From Azovibrio sp. (lineage in GTDB: Bacteria > Pseudomonadota > Gammaproteobacteria > Burkholderiales > Rhodocyclaceae): 64,000 bases of DNA. The stretch's first letter is position 1. Each line of letters starts with the position of its first letter. The notes under the pieces were generated by a model. That model made no database searches. It saw only the letters and a program-made list of their open reading frames with translations, and was not told the DNA's origin. Position numbers and translations under genes: made by a program. The stretch spans positions 37,242 to 101,241 of the forward strand of contig JAOAIO010000001.1 in assembly GCA_026414665.1 (NCBI GenBank), given 5' to 3'. Positions 59,199 through 64,000 of the stretch are shown here, one piece after another.

Positions 59199-60878
59199 TC
59201 AAACCTTGAATTGAGCGACGGTCTGGCTGACTTCCTGGGCGAGCTGATCGAGCCGGGTGGCGCTTGCCGCCGTTTCCTCGGCTGCGGCGTTGTTCTCGTC
59301 GGTCATCTGGGCGATGCTCTCGACGTGCCGGGCGATGTCTTGGCTGGCCTGGCTTTGTTCCTTCAAGGCGTTGGAGATTTCCGTCACGGCTTCGGCGACG
59401 CGGCCGGCCTCGGCGCGGATCGCCTGGATGCGCTCGCCGGCTTCCTGCGCCAGGCCCTGGCCGGATTCGACTTGCCGCACGACACGCTCCATTTCAGCCA
59501 CGGCTTCGCTGGCGGAGACCTGCATCTTGCCGATCATGTTGCCGATGTCGCCGGTGGATTGCGCCGTGCGCTCGGCGAGCTTGCGCACCTCGTCGGCGAC
59601 CACGGCGAAGCCACGCCCCTGCTCGCCGGCGCGGGCGGCTTCGATGGCGGCGTTCAGGGCGAGCAGATTGGTTTGCTCGGCGATTTCCTTGATGACCTGG
59701 ACGATGCTGGAAATCTGCTGCGACTCTTCGCCGAGCGAGCGGATCACCTGCGAGGCTTGCGCCACGGCCTGGGCGATGGCGCCCATTTCCGTGACCGTGC
59801 GCTCGATGATGCGGCCGCCCTGGTCGGAGATCTCGCCCGCCTGGCGCGCCATGTTCTGCGCATCGCCGGCGCTGCTCGAAACGGTGCTGATGCTCACTGT
59901 CATCTGTTCGATCGAGGCGGCCATGGCCGAAGTCGAGCCGCTTTGGTTGGCCGAGCTCGCGGCTACTTGTTGCGCGGCGGTAGACAGCGATTCCACGGCG
60001 CTGCGCACGCCGGCCATGCGCGCTTGAATGTCCTGCATCGAAGCCTGTAGCCGTTCGATGAGGCGGTTGAAGCCCTGTACCATGTGGCCGATCTCGTCCT
60101 TGCTCTGGATCGGCACCCGGCGGGTGAAGTCGCGCTGCTCGGCGATGTCGGCCATGGTGCGGCGCGTGAGTTCGAGCGGGCCGATCACGGCGCGGAATAC
60201 CGAGATGCCGACGATGAGGAGCACCGCCAGGCCGGCGACGAACGCGCCTTGCTGCACCCAGGTCATGTTGGCCGAGGTCTGAGTCGCGGCGGCGCCGGAA
60301 GCACGGGCTTTGTTCTCTTCATAATCGATCAGCGCCTGGAGTTTTTGTTCCGAGCTGCGAAAGGCGTCGCGCTGGGCGAAGTAGCCGGCATAGAACTGGC
60401 TGAATAGCTCTTTTTGCCGGGCCTGATCGCCTTCGGGGAGCGCCGCGAGCTGGCTCATGATGGCGCCCCAGGCTTGGTTTTGTTGCTTCCAGGCCGCCCA
60501 TTCCTTTTCAAATGCCTCGCGCATCGGCCGCAGGGCGCTGACTTCGGCATCGGGCGGCGGAATTTGACGATAGCTGGCGAGCGCATCCTCGGCGCGTTTC
60601 CAGGCCGCCTGATAAATTTCGACGGTGCGGGCGAATTCCTGCCGCGCCTGGGCCGAGTAGTTGGTCTCCCAGATGCCGGCCTGTAGGCCGGCGCGCACCA
60701 CGTCGGTTTGCGCTTCGCTTGCGATCAAGAGATATTCGAGTGAAGGCAGGCGTATTTCCACCGCCTCGTGTAAGGCGGCGCCGGTGGCGCGCATCCCGAG
60801 CGTGCCGGCGCCGCCGACGAGTAAGAGCGAGACGATGCCGGCGCCGATCAATGTCAGTAGCTTGGCCTTGATGCTCAT
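59199..60878 (-). CDS. Methyl-accepting chemotaxis protein
   Basis: Four-helix-bundle-type sensor, HAMP, hairpin [47 protein letters not shown]. Confidence 0.96.
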   Translation of the reverse strand: MSIKAKLLTLIGAGIVSLLLVGGAGTLGMRATGAALHEAVEIRLPSLEYLLIASEAQTDVVRAGLQAGIWETNYSAQARQEFARTVEIYQAAWKRAEDALASYRQIPPPDAEVSALRPMREAFEKEWAAWKQQNQAWGAIMSQLAALPEGDQARQKELFSQFYAGYFAQRDAFRSSEQKLQALIDYEENKARASGAAATQTSANMTWVQQGAFVAGLAVLLIVGISVFRAVIGPLELTRRTMADIAEQRDFTRRVPIQSKDEIGHMVQGFNRLIERLQASMQDIQARMAGVRSAVESLSTAAQQVAASSANQSGSTSAMAASIEQMTVSISTVSSSAGDAQNMARQAGEISDQGGRIIERTVTEMGAIAQAVAQASQVIRSLGEESQQISSIVQVIKEIAEQTNLLALNAAIEAARAGEQGRGFAVVADEVRKLAERTAQSTGDIGNMIGKMQVSASEAVAEMERVVRQVESGQGLAQEAGERIQAIRAEAGRVAEAVTEISNALKEQSQASQDIARHVESIAQMTDENNAAAEETAASATRLDQLAQEVSQTVAQFKV

Positions 60879-61006
60879 GGGGCTCTCCTTGGGGTGGATG
60901 GGTACGAAAGTTTATGTGAAGTTGCGCGGCCTCGGCAGTAAGCCATGCGCCGCGGCGGCGTTCGCGTGACACGGAGGGCGGCCATTTTCGGGCGTGCCCT
61001 GGCGGC

Positions 61007-61023
61007 GCTTACATCGTGTAAGC
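61007..61023. repeat. Perfect short inverted repeat upstream of MCP gene
   Basis: GCTTACA-TCG-TGTAAGC. Confidence 0.6.
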
Positions 61024-61088
61024 CGTGCAGCGACTCACGCTGCTTTTTGCCCTCGCGCGGGGGAGCGGCGGCAACTGGGCGGCACTGG

Positions 61089-62735
61089 CTATTCGATGCC
61101 TTGGCTCGCCAGATATTCCTCGTAGCTGCCCTGGTAATCGACGAGGCTGCCATCTTGCTTGACCTCGATGATGCGGTTGGCGAGCGAGGAGACGAACTCC
61201 CGGTCGTGCGAGACGAACACCAAGGTGCCTTTGAAGAGATCGAGGGCGGTGTTCAAGGACTCGATCGATTCCATGTCGAGGTGGTTGGTGGGTTCGTCCA
61301 TCACCAGCACGTTCGGTCTTTGCAGCATCAGCTTGCCGAACAACATGCGGCCCTGCTCGCCGCCGGAAATGACGTTGACCGGCTTTTTCTGCTCGTCGCC
61401 CGAGAAGAGCAGCCGGCCGAGCGTGCCGCGGATCAGCGTTTCCAGGTCGCCCCCTTCTTGGAGGCTGGCGCGGGCATGGGCGGCGACCCATTCGGTGAGA
61501 GAGACGGGGTCGGCGAATTCGGCCGAATGGTCCTGTGCGTAGTAGCCGGGCTTGGCCTTCTCGGCCCATTTGATCTGGCCCTGGGTGGGCGTGAGCTCGC
61601 CCATCAAGAGCTTGAGCAGGGTGGTCTTGCCGACGCCGTTCTCACCGATCACCGCCACTTTGTCGCCGGCATGGATGCTGAAACTAGCTTTGTGGAAGAA
61701 GCGCTTGTCGCTGCCTGGGTACTGGAACAGCAGGTTTTCCACTTCGACGGCCTGCCGGTGCAGCTTGTCTTTTTCGTCGAATTCGAAGCGGATCCAGGGG
61801 TACTGGCGCGAGGACGGCTTCACGTCTTCGGGCTTGAGCTTCTCGATCAGCTTCAAGCGGCTGGTGGCTTGCTTGGCCTTCGATTTGTTGGCCGAGAAAC
61901 GGCGCACGAAGTTTTGCAGGTCGGCGATTTTTTCCTTGGCCCGGGCGTTGGCGGCCTGCTGACGCTCGCGCGCCTGGGTCGAGGCCTCCATGAAGTCGTC
62001 GTAGTTGCCGGGATAGATGGTGATCTTGCCGTAATCGAGGTCCGCCATGTGCGTGCACACCTGGTTCAGAAAGTGGCGGTCGTGCGAGATGATGATCATC
62101 GTTGATTCACGCTGGTTGAGCACGTCTTCGAGCCAGCGGATGGTGTGGATGTCGAGGTTGTTGGTCGGTTCGTCGAGCAAGAGGATGTCCGGGTTGGCAA
62201 AGAGCGCTTGGCAGAGCAGGACGCGCAGCTTCCAGCCGGGGGCCACCGCGCGCATCGGGCCGTTGTGCAGCTCGGTGGGAATGCCGACGCCAAGCAGCAG
62301 CTCGCCGGCCCGCGCCTCGGCCGTGTAGCCGTCGTATTCGGCGAATTTGCCTTCCAGTTCCGCCGCCCGCATATAGTCGTCTTCGCTGGCCTCTGGGTTG
62401 GCGTAGATGGCGTCACGTTCGGTCATGCAGGCCCACATTTCCTCGTGGCCCATCATCACCACGTCGAGCACGCGCATGTCTTCATAGGCGAATTGGTCTT
62501 GCCGCAGATAGGCGAGGCGCTCGTGCGCGTCTTTCGAGACGTTGCCGCTCGAAGGCTCGAGGAGGCCGCAGAGGATCTTCATGAAGGTGGATTTGCCGGC
62601 GCCGTTGGCGCCGATCAAACCGTAGCGGTAGCCCTCGCCGAATTTGACGTTGACGTTCTCGAAAAGGGGCTTGGCCCCGAATTGCATGGTGATGTTGGCG
62701 GCGACTAGCACGACGGACTCCAGAAAACTTGGCAA
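61089..62735 (-). CDS. ABC-F family ATPase (YbiT-like); GTG start at 62711 is plausible
   Basis: Two ABC domains: [16 protein letters not shown] ... [53 protein letters not shown]. Confidence 0.94.
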   Translation of the reverse strand: MPSFLESVVLVAANITMQFGAKPLFENVNVKFGEGYRYGLIGANGAGKSTFMKILCGLLEPSSGNVSKDAHERLAYLRQDQFAYEDMRVLDVVMMGHEEMWACMTERDAIYANPEASEDDYMRAAELEGKFAEYDGYTAEARAGELLLGVGIPTELHNGPMRAVAPGWKLRVLLCQALFANPDILLLDEPTNNLDIHTIRWLEDVLNQRESTMIIISHDRHFLNQVCTHMADLDYGKITIYPGNYDDFMEASTQARERQQAANARAKEKIADLQNFVRRFSANKSKAKQATSRLKLIEKLKPEDVKPSSRQYPWIRFEFDEKDKLHRQAVEVENLLFQYPGSDKRFFHKASFSIHAGDKVAVIGENGVGKTTLLKLLMGELTPTQGQIKWAEKAKPGYYAQDHSAEFADPVSLTEWVAAHARASLQEGGDLETLIRGTLGRLLFSGDEQKKPVNVISGGEQGRMLFGKLMLQRPNVLVMDEPTNHLDMESIESLNTALDLFKGTLVFVSHDREFVSSLANRIIEVKQDGSLVDYQGSYEEYLASQGIE

Positions 62736-62792
62736 AGGAAAGAGGCCGGCATTTTACCCGGCGGCGGCAAGCCGCGCAGGCGGCAAGTGCGG

Positions 62793-64000
<1,208 letters not shown>

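Overview
The window is a high-GC chromosomal segment, most consistent with a betaproteobacterium (inferred from gene content and synteny). It is gene-dense with about 67 supported CDSs. I recognised no rRNA, tRNA, CRISPR array, integrase or transposase. Landmarks: yebC(partial)-DMT transporter-ruvC-UbiA/MenA-like-ruvA-perM-like-ruvB; a ~11.3 kb minus-strand block of two tandem Mrp-type antiporter modules (canonical MrpAB-C-D-E-F-G, then E-F-G-DUF4040-B-C-D-D' in the order of archaeal Mbh/Mbs antiporter modules); ybgC-tolQRAB-pal-ybgF; queE-pilZ-queC; yedE-like; rsuA-oxyR; topB-smg-dprA-lysM; def-fmt-htpX; a small accessory-looking patch (alpha/beta hydrolase, AraC, YkgJ-like, HAD, uppP); murB; PACE transporter; radical SAM; NamZ/DUF1343; priA-hemE-trkH-trkA-ntrX-ntrY-DUF4390-rsmB; an S1/P1 nuclease; and two Ser/Thr kinase-cNMP-binding fusions flanking an MCP and an ABC-F ATPase. 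Strongest leads: the stand-alone Mbs-like module translationally coupled to a canonical Mrp operon and placed between ruvB and ybgC; an NtrX-type regulator whose AAA+ domain lacks a recognisable Walker A lysine and GAFTGA; the paired kinase-CNB proteins; a possible ~21 kb inversion (35.2-56.8 kb); and a DnaA-box-like cluster between priA and hemE. Calls come from reading translations and motifs; no database search was run.
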